Below are positions 44,140 through 52,254 of a stretch of 64,000 bases of DNA, in pieces. Source of the stretch: a bacterium (GTDB lineage: Bacteria; UBP4; UBA4092; JAOAEQ01). A program made the translations under genes and the position numbers. The stretch covers positions 62,001 to 126,000 of the forward strand of contig JAOAEQ010000005.1 in the NCBI GenBank assembly GCA_026416715.1, read 5' to 3'. The notes beneath the pieces were generated by a model. That model ran no database searches. It had not been told where the DNA came from and worked only from the letters and a program-made list of their open reading frames with translations. Within the stretch, counting starts at the first letter, position 1. Each line of letters starts with the position of its first letter.

Positions 44140-44853
44140 CTACCACCAAACCATACTTCGTAAATCTTCAATCCGATGGATAACAGCATCACGGACTTTA
44201 ATCGCTTGTTGGAACAGGGTATCGGTTTGTGATGGTAAGACGGTTTCAGTTTGTTTAATTTTTACTATTGCATCTAAGCAAATATTGATACTACGTAACG
44301 CACGTTTACATTTGGCAATATTACCAACAATCCCGTCGCGATCATATCCATATGCATGACCACCGGCAATATGCGCAGCAATCTGATATCCGTGATAATG
44401 CAACTGACGGATTGACTCGTTCTCAAACGGGGTGTCGTAGAGTGGTTTAACGAACTGGTTGACTAAAATAGCGAACTCATATGCTATCTGGTATGCATAG
44501 ATGTTATGGAAATCATCTAATTCTTCTTCGAATTCTTCTACCGTCCATGGCGGTTCTTCCGGTTCGTATTCGACTTCAGCTTCAACATCCGATTCATTAA
44601 CCGTGTCGTCAATTTCAGCGGGAACTTCTGGAAACTCAGCACCTTCAATTTCAGCAAATAATTCGTTGAACGCCGCTTCAACCGGGTCAGGGGTTCCTGC
44701 TGCTTCATATTTTTTTAATGACTGTTCAAACTTTTTTAGAAAATAATCCGCTCGCCGGTCTTGCTCCTGAAAAAACGCTTCCCACTGGTCTTCAGTCCAA
44801 TCAGCAGCATCATCCCAGTTATTGACTGAGTTCTCTTCTTCCCAAATCGCCAT
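44140..44853 (-). CDS. Acidic protein of unknown function
   Basis: 237 residues, very acidic in the first half (NWDDAADWTEDQWEAFFQEQ and PEEPPWTVEEFEEELDDF). The C-terminal half is helical with HYHGYQIAAHIAGGHAYGYD and then NIAKCKRALRSINICLDAI, a pattern seen in four-helix bundle proteins. There is no signal peptide or membrane segment. It ends in a conspicuous SMVWW. I do not recognise the family. Its leader contains several hairpins (44971-45091). Confidence 0.6.
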   Translation of the reverse strand: MAIWEEENSVNNWDDAADWTEDQWEAFFQEQDRRADYFLKKFEQSLKKYEAAGTPDPVEAAFNELFAEIEGAEFPEVPAEIDDTVNESDVEAEVEYEPEEPPWTVEEFEEELDDFHNIYAYQIAYEFAILVNQFVKPLYDTPFENESIRQLHYHGYQIAAHIAGGHAYGYDRDGIVGNIAKCKRALRSINICLDAIVKIKQTETVLPSQTDTLFQQAIKVRDAVIHRIEDLRSMVWW

Positions 44854-44980
44854 AAAACAGTGTATGCAAAATGAGACGATTATTTCGGTTATATCTTCCG
44901 CTAATTAAGATAACCTGAAACCGGAAAAAAAGCAAGTCGAAAAATAATAATAATGAACCAACGACGAAATAGCGGGGTAG

Positions 44981-45009
44981 AATGAGAATTGAACCGTTCA
45001 ATTCTCATT
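44981..45009. repeat. Perfect 29-base palindrome in the acidic gene leader
   Basis: AATGAGAATTGAAC is exactly complementary to GTTCAATTCTCATT with one central C. Its right end abuts CTCCGC, which can pair either with GCGG near 44973 or with GCGGAG at 45031-45036. Confidence 0.75.
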
Positions 45010-45109
45010 GAACTCCGCTAGTGCAAAAGAGCGGAGAAACACCGTAACAAGATATTAACCCTATGTAAATCAATAATTTATAAACATAGGGAATGAAAAA
45101 GAATAAAAA

Positions 45110-45140
45110 AACCGACTTTGGTGATAATCCAAAGTCGGTT
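45110..45140 (-). terminator. Terminator of the 48-residue membrane protein gene
   Basis: AACCGACTTTGG (45110-45121) and CCAAAGTCGGTT (45129-45140) pair perfectly. On the minus strand the stem is followed by TTTTTTATTCTTTTTC. It lies 31 bases after the small gene's stop. Confidence 0.9.
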
Positions 45141-45170
45141 GTAGCTCAGATAGTATCGATTAAGTTCCGG

Positions 45171-45317
45171 TTATTTCTTAATATCAGCTGATTGTTTCGC
45201 CAAGAAAAATTCCATAGTCCGGAATATAACCGATAATGACCATGAAGCTAATCCGATAGTGATAAGCGTTATACTACTCATTACGATGATGGTTGATATA
45301 TTCATTATTTCTGCCAT
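45171..45317 (-). CDS. 48-residue single-pass membrane protein, sigma-54-dependent
   Basis: MAEIMNISTIIVMSSITLIT and onward: a short N-terminal tail, one hydrophobic helix of about 24 residues (residues 8-31), then RTMEFFLAKQSADIKK, a cationic amphipathic C-terminus. A strong AGGGGGAG site lies upstream of ATG 45317. Promoter, ribosome binding site, small frame and terminator are all consistent with a real gene. Function unknown; small helix-plus-amphipathic-tail proteins can act in membrane stress, in signalling, or on membrane complexes. Confidence 0.75.
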   Translation of the reverse strand: MAEIMNISTIIVMSSITLITIGLASWSLSVIFRTMEFFLAKQSADIKK

Positions 45318-45352
45318 AAAGATACACTCCCCCTTCGTTAACTATTTATAGG

Positions 45353-45368
45353 AGCAATATTTATGCCA
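45353..45368 (-). promoter_or_regulatory. Sigma-54 (-24/-12) promoter
   Basis: On the minus strand TGGCATAAATATTGCT has GG and GC separated by 10 bases, matching TGGCA-N6-TTGCT at the exact sigma-54 spacing. Transcription would start near 45342, about 25 bases before ATG 45317. A perfect 9-bp inverted repeat ATAATATTT/AAATATTAT (45390-45421), about 63 bases upstream of the start, could be an IHF or activator site. RpoN is encoded at 33.4-34.9 kb. Confidence 0.75.
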
Positions 45369-45560
45369 GAACCTATCTATATCGTAACTATAATATTTAC
45401 AATAAAATATAAAAATATTATTAGGGGATAACCTGCATTTGTGGCAGGGATTAGACAGGGGTGATAGTTCTACCTGTGGAGAAAAAGCAACAGGGGTGTT
45501 TAAGTAAGTTTGATAATATCACTCAATAAATCTTAGGGGGAAAACTTGTTGAAGTCAGTC

Positions 45561-46109
45561 CTATGATTTTTTCTTTTCAGCAGTATCTTTTTTATTCTCA
45601 ATGAACGACTCGAGCTTTTTCGTCCATTCTTCCAACTTTTTACTAACATTCCCGGCACCGGTTTCAACATCTTTATTTATCTCTTCTAATTCTTTTTTAA
45701 GTTTTTCGATCCCAGGTTTAGCTTTTTCTTCTGCTGTTTTCGATGCGGCATCTAATTCACTACCAGCTTTTTCTAACAATCGTTTAACCTTTTCTTTACC
45801 TTTTTGCGTGGCAAGTTCCAACCGTGCCGCTGCAACTTCTGCTTTCGACTGCAACAGATGGAGTTTCAACTCTAATGTCTGTTCTTTTTGTCGCTGTTCA
45901 TCGACCGCAGCAGCAGACTCTTGCTCTTTCTCCGATTTCATCGATTGCGATTGAAGCTCGCGAGAAGCAGCAGTTCGGTTTATCTGTTGTAATTCTTTAG
46001 TTTGAAAATAAACATATACCGCTAATCCTAACGCTACCAGCGCAATGAGAAACGTTAGAAATGTCATAATTCCGCCATAAGATTTTAACCGTTGTTGTTC
46101 AAAGTTCAT
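45561..46109 (-). CDS. Membrane-anchored coiled-coil protein
   Basis: 182 residues: an N-terminal cytosolic tail, one membrane helix (about 14-34, GIMTFLTFLIALVALGLAVY), then about 145 residues of charged coiled coil (ELQQINRTAASRELQSQSM and onward) ending KKDTAEKKKS. The coil sits outside the membrane. No family recognised. ATG 46109 follows GAGGGGAG. It is divergent from another short membrane coiled-coil protein 104 bases away. Confidence 0.65.
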   Translation of the reverse strand: MNFEQQRLKSYGGIMTFLTFLIALVALGLAVYVYFQTKELQQINRTAASRELQSQSMKSEKEQESAAAVDEQRQKEQTLELKLHLLQSKAEVAAARLELATQKGKEKVKRLLEKAGSELDAASKTAEEKAKPGIEKLKKELEEINKDVETGAGNVSKKLEEWTKKLESFIENKKDTAEKKKS

Positions 46110-46213
46110 AGGTAAACTCCCCTCAAATAAAAATGTTTGCAAACGCGTTATTTTATGCTACCATATTACCACTAAATTTGATACATTTCAATAACTTTTT
46201 TGAGAGGAATCTT

Positions 46214-46612
46214 ATGGAACTCACTCGCTCACAAAAAGGAAGTACGAATTGGATATTAATCGTTCTCTTAGTTATCGCTATTGTATTAGCGATATGCTTT
46301 TATACTCAAAAACGGATTATCGAAAAAGACCGGGATAATCTTGCTGCAGAATTACAGTCTTCCAAAGATACGACGAGTACGACGCTAATGCACGGCGCTA
46401 ATCAAGAACTAGAATCATTGAAAAAACAGAATCAAGATTTAGCTCAACAATTAACCTTTGCGCATGATAGTATCAAACAGTTACAATCGGAACTCGCTGA
46501 CCTGAAAAAGAAACAGAGTCAACCGGATAAAAAACCAAAAACGACAGTAAAAAAACCCACCTCGAAAACTTCAACCAAGAAAACTACCACCGCTAAAAAA
46601 ACGAAGAAGTAA
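46214..46612 (+). CDS. Short membrane-anchored coiled-coil protein with Lys-rich tail
   Basis: 132 residues: one membrane helix (about 12-31), coiled coil (about 35-95), and a Lys/Thr/Pro-rich C-terminal tail (KPKTTVKKPTSKTSTKKTTT). GAGAGGAA precedes ATG 46214; the upstream in-frame start at 46133 is rejected. The tail could interact with nucleic acid or peptidoglycan. Its arrangement resembles the divergent neighbour at 45561-46109, so a structural pair is possible. Unknown function. Confidence 0.6.
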   Translation: MELTRSQKGSTNWILIVLLVIAIVLAICFYTQKRIIEKDRDNLAAELQSSKDTTSTTLMHGANQELESLKKQNQDLAQQLTFAHDSIKQLQSELADLKKKQSQPDKKPKTTVKKPTSKTSTKKTTTAKKTKK

Positions 46613-46747
46613 TCGTATGCGGTGATAGATAGAAAATCATGCTGATGCTATAACAATAAACCTACCCAAAACTAGTTCCGAGACCAAATCGGGGTTAAAT
46701 CATAGTGCCGTCTTTCGCATCAGATAAATCTGCATAAATCAAGATTA

Positions 46748-46765
46748 GCCGGAGCAAACTCCGGC
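46748..46765. repeat. 7-bp hairpin between convergent genes
   Basis: GCCGGAG-caaa-CTCCGGC (46748-46765) lies between the convergent coiled-coil and response-regulator genes. It has no T-run and could be a shared weak terminator or a REP-like unit. Confidence 0.5.
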
Positions 46766-46861
46766 GTCTGGACTTTGATAAATCCCTAATGTATTTAGGA
46801 TTAGATAATCCGGATTTGTTGCTATATCAGTTCCGCTTGTCTCAGATAATGTTCTTCTCGA

Positions 46862-48142
46862 TTATTCCTGCAGTTTACTCACGTATTCAAGACATTTGAG
46901 CGCAGAATCGCGAATGATGGTTATTTTTTGCCGAGCGGTTATTTCCGGATGAATATATGGATTCCGAAAATGCTGGAGTTTAATCAACTCATGCGCTAGT
47001 TGCAGAATTTCATCTTCATTAGCCAACCCTTTCAATCCCAGCGGATTATAAATATCCACCGCTCCGTGGGTAGTTGGCGCTTGATATTCTCTACCGAAAC
47101 AAAAAATGATAATGCCCATCGCTTTCAATCCATCGGGTTTATATCGTTCACCATGCTGTAACATTTTTTCGAACACCAGTTTAATTTTATCTACCTGAAA
47201 ATCAAGCGATTTATTCTGTTGCAATCGCATAATATATTGATAGAAAAATAAATCGATATTTTTCAAACGAGCATCATACAATTTCTGTAGTAAATCACGG
47301 AGCGTTGCAGAACGCAGAAATTTCGGGAGTTTATATCGGAACTTATGTTTCGTTTCATTTTCAACGGCAAAACAGTATGAGAATCCGATACTTCGAGTGA
47401 AATCATAGCCGGTCTCGAATTCTGTTTGATAGCGATATAAAAATTCTGCGGTTCGGATATTTTCCTTTGATTCCTCCTGCAATTCCGGAAACTGCGAAAA
47501 TACCTTTTCAATATCGCGTTCAACCTGTTGGGGTAACGTAACTGTAGTCTGTAATTGTTGCGCTTGGTACAAAGCGGATTTCGTTTCTGCGGTCAAACTC
47601 GGAACGGAATACATATACAGTAATTCTATAGCTTCACTTTTCACGTAGTTACTTAACGTATCATCATTCAGAATATTCCGCAATTGCGTGATGATATTAT
47701 CTACTTGGCTTGGTTCAACCGTATCCTTCCATTGTTCGAATTGATGGAGTAACCGGGTTTCTTTCTCCTGATGCGATATCGCACGTTCAATCAGTTTAAA
47801 TAAATGTTCTATTTCATTCCCGACTCGACTTTTACTAATCACATATTTCGCACCATATTCTTTCGCCAGCGCCCCTTCATCAAAAGTACCGACTGCGGAG
47901 ATAAGAATAATTGGTATTTCCGGTCGTTTCGCTTGCAGTTCTTTAATCAAATCTAACCCTTCGGTTCTGGTGCGCATATCCAAATCGGTAACGACCACCT
48001 GCGGCGTCTCGCGTTCGATTGTAGCCATCGCTTCGGTAGCGTTTTCCGCTTCAATGACATGATAGTTCCGAAGGAGCAGATTCCGTTTAACTGCCTGACG
48101 ATATAACGGGTTATCATCTACGATAAGAATCGTTTTTCGCAT
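46862..48142 (-). CDS. Response regulator with HEPN-like C-terminal domain
   Basis: 426 residues. REC domain (1-125): acidic Asp9/Asp10, phospho-acceptor Asp53 in VVVTDLDM, Ser82, Lys104. There is no DNA-binding, AAA+ or enzyme domain of a usual output class. A helical middle follows (130-240, YQTEFETGYDFTRSIGFSYCF after it). The C-terminal region has LKAMGIIIFCFGREYQ, LAHELIKLQHFRNPYIHPEI and ALKCLEYVSKL. The RNPYIH (Arg393 to His398) is the R-x4-H motif of HEPN RNase domains, with Asn after Arg as in that family. It is 124 bases downstream of the histidine kinase, so the two likely form a two-component system with an RNA-directed output. That function is inferred. Confidence 0.75.
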   Translation of the reverse strand: MRKTILIVDDNPLYRQAVKRNLLLRNYHVIEAENATEAMATIERETPQVVVTDLDMRTRTEGLDLIKELQAKRPEIPIILISAVGTFDEGALAKEYGAKYVISKSRVGNEIEHLFKLIERAISHQEKETRLLHQFEQWKDTVEPSQVDNIITQLRNILNDDTLSNYVKSEAIELLYMYSVPSLTAETKSALYQAQQLQTTVTLPQQVERDIEKVFSQFPELQEESKENIRTAEFLYRYQTEFETGYDFTRSIGFSYCFAVENETKHKFRYKLPKFLRSATLRDLLQKLYDARLKNIDLFFYQYIMRLQQNKSLDFQVDKIKLVFEKMLQHGERYKPDGLKAMGIIIFCFGREYQAPTTHGAVDIYNPLGLKGLANEDEILQLAHELIKLQHFRNPYIHPEITARQKITIIRDSALKCLEYVSKLQE

Positions 48143-48266
48143 AATCTAAAACCTTATTCGTTGAATAAATCCATTATAATATCCAATAAAAATATAAAAT
48201 GTTCAATAGTTTCGATCGAATATTAGTTCACCTTATTTCTAAGCGCAACAATTCCAACCTCTGATT

Positions 48267-50207
48267 TCAGGGTTCATGACTCGGTAATTCTATACAGAAC
48301 GTTGCGCCACCAGTAGGATTATTCCGCGCACTAATTTTACCGCCGTGGAATTCACTGATAATTGTCTGCACCCACGCCAATCCCAACCCACCAGCGGCAT
48401 CTTTATCTTTCGTTGAATAACCATAATTGAATAACCGTTTAGTTTGCTCTTCAGGAATGAGATTACCGCGTTCATCGCGAATACCCCAACCGTTATCTTT
48501 GATGAGAATCGTTATCCGACCATTTTCTTTATTGATGGTTGTTTGTAAGGTTACAGTTCCATTCAACGGTTGGGAAATACTCGCCAGTTTAATCGCTTCC
48601 AAAGCATTGGTTATGAGATTAAAGATTGCTAATTTGAATAAGCGTGGTTCTAGTTCGATTTGTGGGAGCTCGTTATCCAGCTCAAGTAAAAACTCTATTT
48701 TCCCGGCAGTAGATAATCGAAACAAATCTACCATACCCAGTAAAAGTTGATTCAGGTCAACCAGTTCATATTTCGGTTTTTTCAAATACGCAAATGCGCG
48801 ATAGATATCAACTATTTCTTGCAGGAATTCGGTATTATTTTTCAATCCTTGAATCGCATCAATAAACAATGTTTTTTGGTTCGGCGGTAATGCGTTCGGG
48901 TCAAATTGTTCGATTAACGATTGTAAGGTATTTAAATCCCAGCGGGTTGCTGCAATGACATTGGTTAAATCGTGCCCTAAATTCCGGGCGAGATTGATAC
49001 TCACCTGATTTTTCTCTTGGTCAATCAATCGGCGTTGATATTCTTTCTTTTGCAACGCCAAACTCATTTGCTGAGCAATAAACGTAACAATTTCCTTATC
49101 TTGTTCGGTAAACGCGCTATATTTCTGGGACGAGCTGACTGCGAGTAATTCGATACTATCCTCTTTTGTACTCACGGGACAGAGGACTAAAGATTGCGTC
49201 TGAAAATAATCCAGCAGCACGTTTGCCGATTCTTCCGAACGATGGAGTATCATCGCACGATTCGTTTGTCCCAATTCTACTAAACGTTTATATAATGGCG
49301 TATCGAGCGGAATTTTTTCTTTTACATGATATACTTCAAGTTGGTGCGTTTGCTTATCCAGAAGCAGCAGTGACACCCGGTCATATTTCATCTGTTGTTC
49401 GACGATGTTACATATTTGCGCAATCGTTTCTTCAATAGTCAAATTCGGTTGGGATGCTACTAATTCCGCTATTTTTAAGTTTACGGTTAACAGTTTGGTA
49501 TTTCGTGCCATCCGATTATATACATGTTCAATCAACGTTTTCGGCTTCCGAATAACTTCGATTGTTTCAAGGTCTGGAATCGATAAATGGTCAACCACGC
49601 GTTTAACCGGCAGGAGAAACCAGCGCATGATTAATCCATAGAGCCCGATTAAACATATCGGGATCAATAGCGCATAGTGAACATACCGACGGGTTAATTG
49701 CTCTATTTCCGGTGAATTGATTGGCGATGTATAATATGCAACTAATCGGCCATATTCCTTATCGCCAACACTAATACTAATCTGGGTTAAATGCGAAAAA
49801 GAACGGGAAATCAGGCAATTATTCCGATTATTCATCCGGCGGAACTTCGCTTTATCTTCATAACTAAATTTAACCGTATTATTATTGGTAAACAGTTCAA
49901 TCCCATAAATGATACTTTCTGGATTCGCTACGATTTGTTCAACCAGTTTCTTGAATTCCAAATAATTTTGTGAGTTGCCTTGCGTTAACACCTGGATAGA
50001 TAATTCGGTAAGTTGGGTGGTATAAGTCTGCCGCAGGTCGGCAAAATACCGATTCGGATTACTCACAATCAGACTATTTTTTTCCCGTTGAAAGGTTACT
50101 TCGAGATAATATAATACTGCACCAATAGCTAAGATTAACCCTAGCGTAGCAAATAGGATAACAGAATAATTTCGGAGTGTTTGAATAAATCGAACGATTC
50201 GTTTCAC
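48267..50207 (-). CDS. Membrane sensor histidine kinase with GAF domain
   Basis: 646 residues: membrane helix about 15-37, periplasmic sensor about 40-175, second helix about 176-198, short linker, GAF-like domain (about 250-385, MKYDRVSLLLLDKQTHQLEV), then the kinase core. The phospho-acceptor is His412 in NLARNLGHDLTNVIA, with FNLITNALEAI (N box), IKDNGWGI (G1) and GGLGLAWVQTIISEFHGG (G2/F). It is the likely partner of the adjacent response regulator. The sensed signal is unknown; the GAF domain suggests an additional cytosolic ligand. Confidence 0.9.
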   Translation of the reverse strand: MKRIVRFIQTLRNYSVILFATLGLILAIGAVLYYLEVTFQREKNSLIVSNPNRYFADLRQTYTTQLTELSIQVLTQGNSQNYLEFKKLVEQIVANPESIIYGIELFTNNNTVKFSYEDKAKFRRMNNRNNCLISRSFSHLTQISISVGDKEYGRLVAYYTSPINSPEIEQLTRRYVHYALLIPICLIGLYGLIMRWFLLPVKRVVDHLSIPDLETIEVIRKPKTLIEHVYNRMARNTKLLTVNLKIAELVASQPNLTIEETIAQICNIVEQQMKYDRVSLLLLDKQTHQLEVYHVKEKIPLDTPLYKRLVELGQTNRAMILHRSEESANVLLDYFQTQSLVLCPVSTKEDSIELLAVSSSQKYSAFTEQDKEIVTFIAQQMSLALQKKEYQRRLIDQEKNQVSINLARNLGHDLTNVIAATRWDLNTLQSLIEQFDPNALPPNQKTLFIDAIQGLKNNTEFLQEIVDIYRAFAYLKKPKYELVDLNQLLLGMVDLFRLSTAGKIEFLLELDNELPQIELEPRLFKLAIFNLITNALEAIKLASISQPLNGTVTLQTTINKENGRITILIKDNGWGIRDERGNLIPEEQTKRLFNYGYSTKDKDAAGGLGLAWVQTIISEFHGGKISARNNPTGGATFCIELPSHEP

Positions 50208-50240
50208 AGTATATCACTCGCATTGGAATACTAACCGTTG

Positions 50241-50714
50241 CTATGTCTTGATTTTCTTTTTCGTTAAGTCAATAATCAGTGGTACTTCCTTACAATCAGG
50301 GAATTTAACGCATTTAATACATTCAGTCCAGATTTTATGCGGCAATAATGAACGGTCAATTTTTCTGAAACCGAGTTTCATAAAAAATTTCGGTTTATAG
50401 GTTAATGCAAAAACTCGATAGACACCGAGTTTTTTCGCTTCGGTTAAACAGGCGGTAACCAGTTGTTTTCCTAAACCTTGATTCTGATACGCACTCGATA
50501 CCGCAAGTGATTTTAGTTCCGCTAAATCCTTCCAGGTAATATGTAAAGCACCGCAGGCAACAATTTTCCCGTTATGTTCAACCACAAAAAAATCTCGCAG
50601 ATTTTCATACAGTTCACTCTGCGACCGTGGTAACATTTCATCTAACGCCGCGAAATGATTGATTAATTCTTGGATTTGGGTTACGTCTTGGATTTTTGCT
50701 TTTCGTAATTTCAA
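50241..50714 (-). CDS. N-acetylglutamate synthase-type GNAT acetyltransferase
   Basis: 157 residues, single GNAT domain: MKLRKAKIQDVTQIQELIN, LKSLAVSSAYQNQGLGKQLV with the acetyl-CoA loop QNQGLG, and the tail LPHKIWTECIKCVKFPDCKE. The Cys-rich tail is typical of short stand-alone NAGS/ArgA-like proteins for arginine biosynthesis. It has no amino-acid kinase domain, so it would need a separate ArgB. Its place near the two-component system has no obvious meaning. Confidence 0.75.
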   Translation of the reverse strand: MKLRKAKIQDVTQIQELINHFAALDEMLPRSQSELYENLRDFFVVEHNGKIVACGALHITWKDLAELKSLAVSSAYQNQGLGKQLVTACLTEAKKLGVYRVFALTYKPKFFMKLGFRKIDRSLLPHKIWTECIKCVKFPDCKEVPLIIDLTKKKIKT

Positions 50715-50818
50715 CTAGTTTTTCCCCTCCCACATAGAGTATGACCAACGGTATAGATAAAGTTTTTCTTTCGTTACCGTTAGCAGGTATCACAGACACA
50801 CCGATAGAATATTATCCT

Positions 50819-51040
50819 CTACGATACAATGTCGATTATTTTTAAATACAATGAGTTCGATAAATCGTGTAAAATTTCAATAACTTCAGGATAAAAATCC
50901 GGCGAAACCCAAAGCTGAATCAACCCTAATTTCGCATCATCCGTTCGAACCACAGCAAACCCAGGATATCCCTCGAAAATATTGTTCAGATATCCAATCT
51001 CCCGAGGGTTAATCTGACATCGGATAGTAATGGTATTCAT
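50819..51040 (-). CDS. Small DUF4911-like protein
   Basis: 73 residues: MNTITIRCQINPREIGYLNN, then EGYPGFAVVRTDDAKLGLIQLWVSP and FYPEVIEILHDL. The EGYxGxAxVRTxDxKxGxxxLxVxP pattern fits DUF4911, a small protein family of unknown role. It precedes the pilT pair on the same strand by 61 bases. Confidence 0.6.
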   Translation of the reverse strand: MNTITIRCQINPREIGYLNNIFEGYPGFAVVRTDDAKLGLIQLWVSPDFYPEVIEILHDLSNSLYLKIIDIVS

Positions 51041-51100
51041 CGCTTAAGGTCACGGTAATATTAGTACTTTGAACGGAATATTGACATGTGGATATACTTC

Positions 51101-52198
51101 TCACCGGATAGTTCTGATTTCCGCAGTATTCGATTCATTCGTTCGTAATCGTTCTATTTCCGCAGGGACACGGGCATGGAGTAACGCGGTTTCAAACGAT
51201 ATTTTTTCTTGTAAATATAACTCTTTGAGCGCTCGATCCATCGTAATCATTCCATCGCGCATCGAAGTCTCCATCTGGCTATGGAGCTGATGCGTTTTAT
51301 TCTCACGGATAAGACTCCCGATAGCAGGCGTGTTAATCATGATTTCTACCGCTAGCACCCGCCCTTTTTTATCCGCACGAATTAATAGCTGTTGTGCAAC
51401 TACCGCTAACAATGTCGCCGCTAATTGAGTCCGCACCTGCGGTTGCTGATGTGGCGGAAAAACATCGATGATTCGATCGATCGATTGCGGTGCGTTATTC
51501 GTATGTAACGTTGCTAACACGAGATGCCCGGTTTCCGCTGCGGTTAATGCTGCAGAAATCGTTTCTAAATCTCGCATTTCACCTATCAGGATAACGTCAG
51601 GATCTTGTCGCAACACATATTTTAACGCGCCAGCAAACGATTCGGTATCGGTATTAACCTCACGCTGGTCAACAATACTTTTCTTATGATGATGGACATA
51701 TTCAATCGGGTCTTCAATCGCAATAACATGGCATCGGCGATGGTTGTTGATATAATCAATAATTGCGGCTAACGTTGTAGTTTTCCCATGTCCAGTCGGT
51801 CCCGTGATCAGAATCAATCCTTGATGTCGTAACGCTAACGATGCAATCACCTTGGGTAAACCTAATTCAGCAAATGACGGGATACGCGATGGGATAGCGC
51901 GTATTGCACAGGATAACGACCCGCGCTGGTAATATACATTGACCCGGAACCGATTCTCCTGATGGAATCCTAACGAGAAATCTAACTCTTTCTTCAGTTT
52001 GACTTTCTCTTGCTGTTCGATACTCAACATACTATTGATTAACCGTGCAGTATCTCCTGGGGTTAGGATACCAAAATCTGTCGGAACTAATTCGCCATGG
52101 ATTCGTAGTATCGGCGGTGCACCTGCGGTGAGTAATAAATCAGAAGCGTTCTTTTCAATCGCTAAATTTAATAACGTCTCTATTTTCAATTCACTCAT
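51101..52198 (-). CDS. pilT: Type IV pilus retraction ATPase (PilT family)
   Basis: 365 residues. Walker A GPTGHGKTTTLAAI, Walker B-region VILIGEMRDLETISAALTAAETGHLV, Asp box AIEDPIEYVHHHK, and the C-terminal RIIDVFPPHQQPQVRTQLA are all typical of PilT. It powers pilus retraction and twitching. It is paired with a second family member immediately upstream (52255-53352), as PilT/PilU pairs often are. Pilus structural genes are not in the window. Confidence 0.93.
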   Translation of the reverse strand: MSELKIETLLNLAIEKNASDLLLTAGAPPILRIHGELVPTDFGILTPGDTARLINSMLSIEQQEKVKLKKELDFSLGFHQENRFRVNVYYQRGSLSCAIRAIPSRIPSFAELGLPKVIASLALRHQGLILITGPTGHGKTTTLAAIIDYINNHRRCHVIAIEDPIEYVHHHKKSIVDQREVNTDTESFAGALKYVLRQDPDVILIGEMRDLETISAALTAAETGHLVLATLHTNNAPQSIDRIIDVFPPHQQPQVRTQLAATLLAVVAQQLLIRADKKGRVLAVEIMINTPAIGSLIRENKTHQLHSQMETSMRDGMITMDRALKELYLQEKISFETALLHARVPAEIERLRTNESNTAEIRTIR

Positions 52199-52254
52199 AG
52201 TACTATCTTTTACCTGAAGGTTAGGAAACGTTCTCCTTTAAGGTTTGCTGACTA

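Larger units (their letters stand above)
44854..45170. other. 317-base structured intergenic region
   Basis: No gene is supported. From the right it holds a terminator (45110-45140), then an 8-bp CCCTATGT/ACATAGGG hairpin (45059-45091), a CTCCGC/GCGGAG hairpin (45013-45036), and a 29-base perfect palindrome AATGAGAATTGAAC-C-GTTCAATTCTCATT (44981-45009). The CTCCGC stem competes with a TAGCGG/CCGCTA pairing around 44970-45020, so the region can adopt alternative folds. It would be the leader of the acidic gene at 44140-44853 on the minus strand. Confidence 0.65.
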
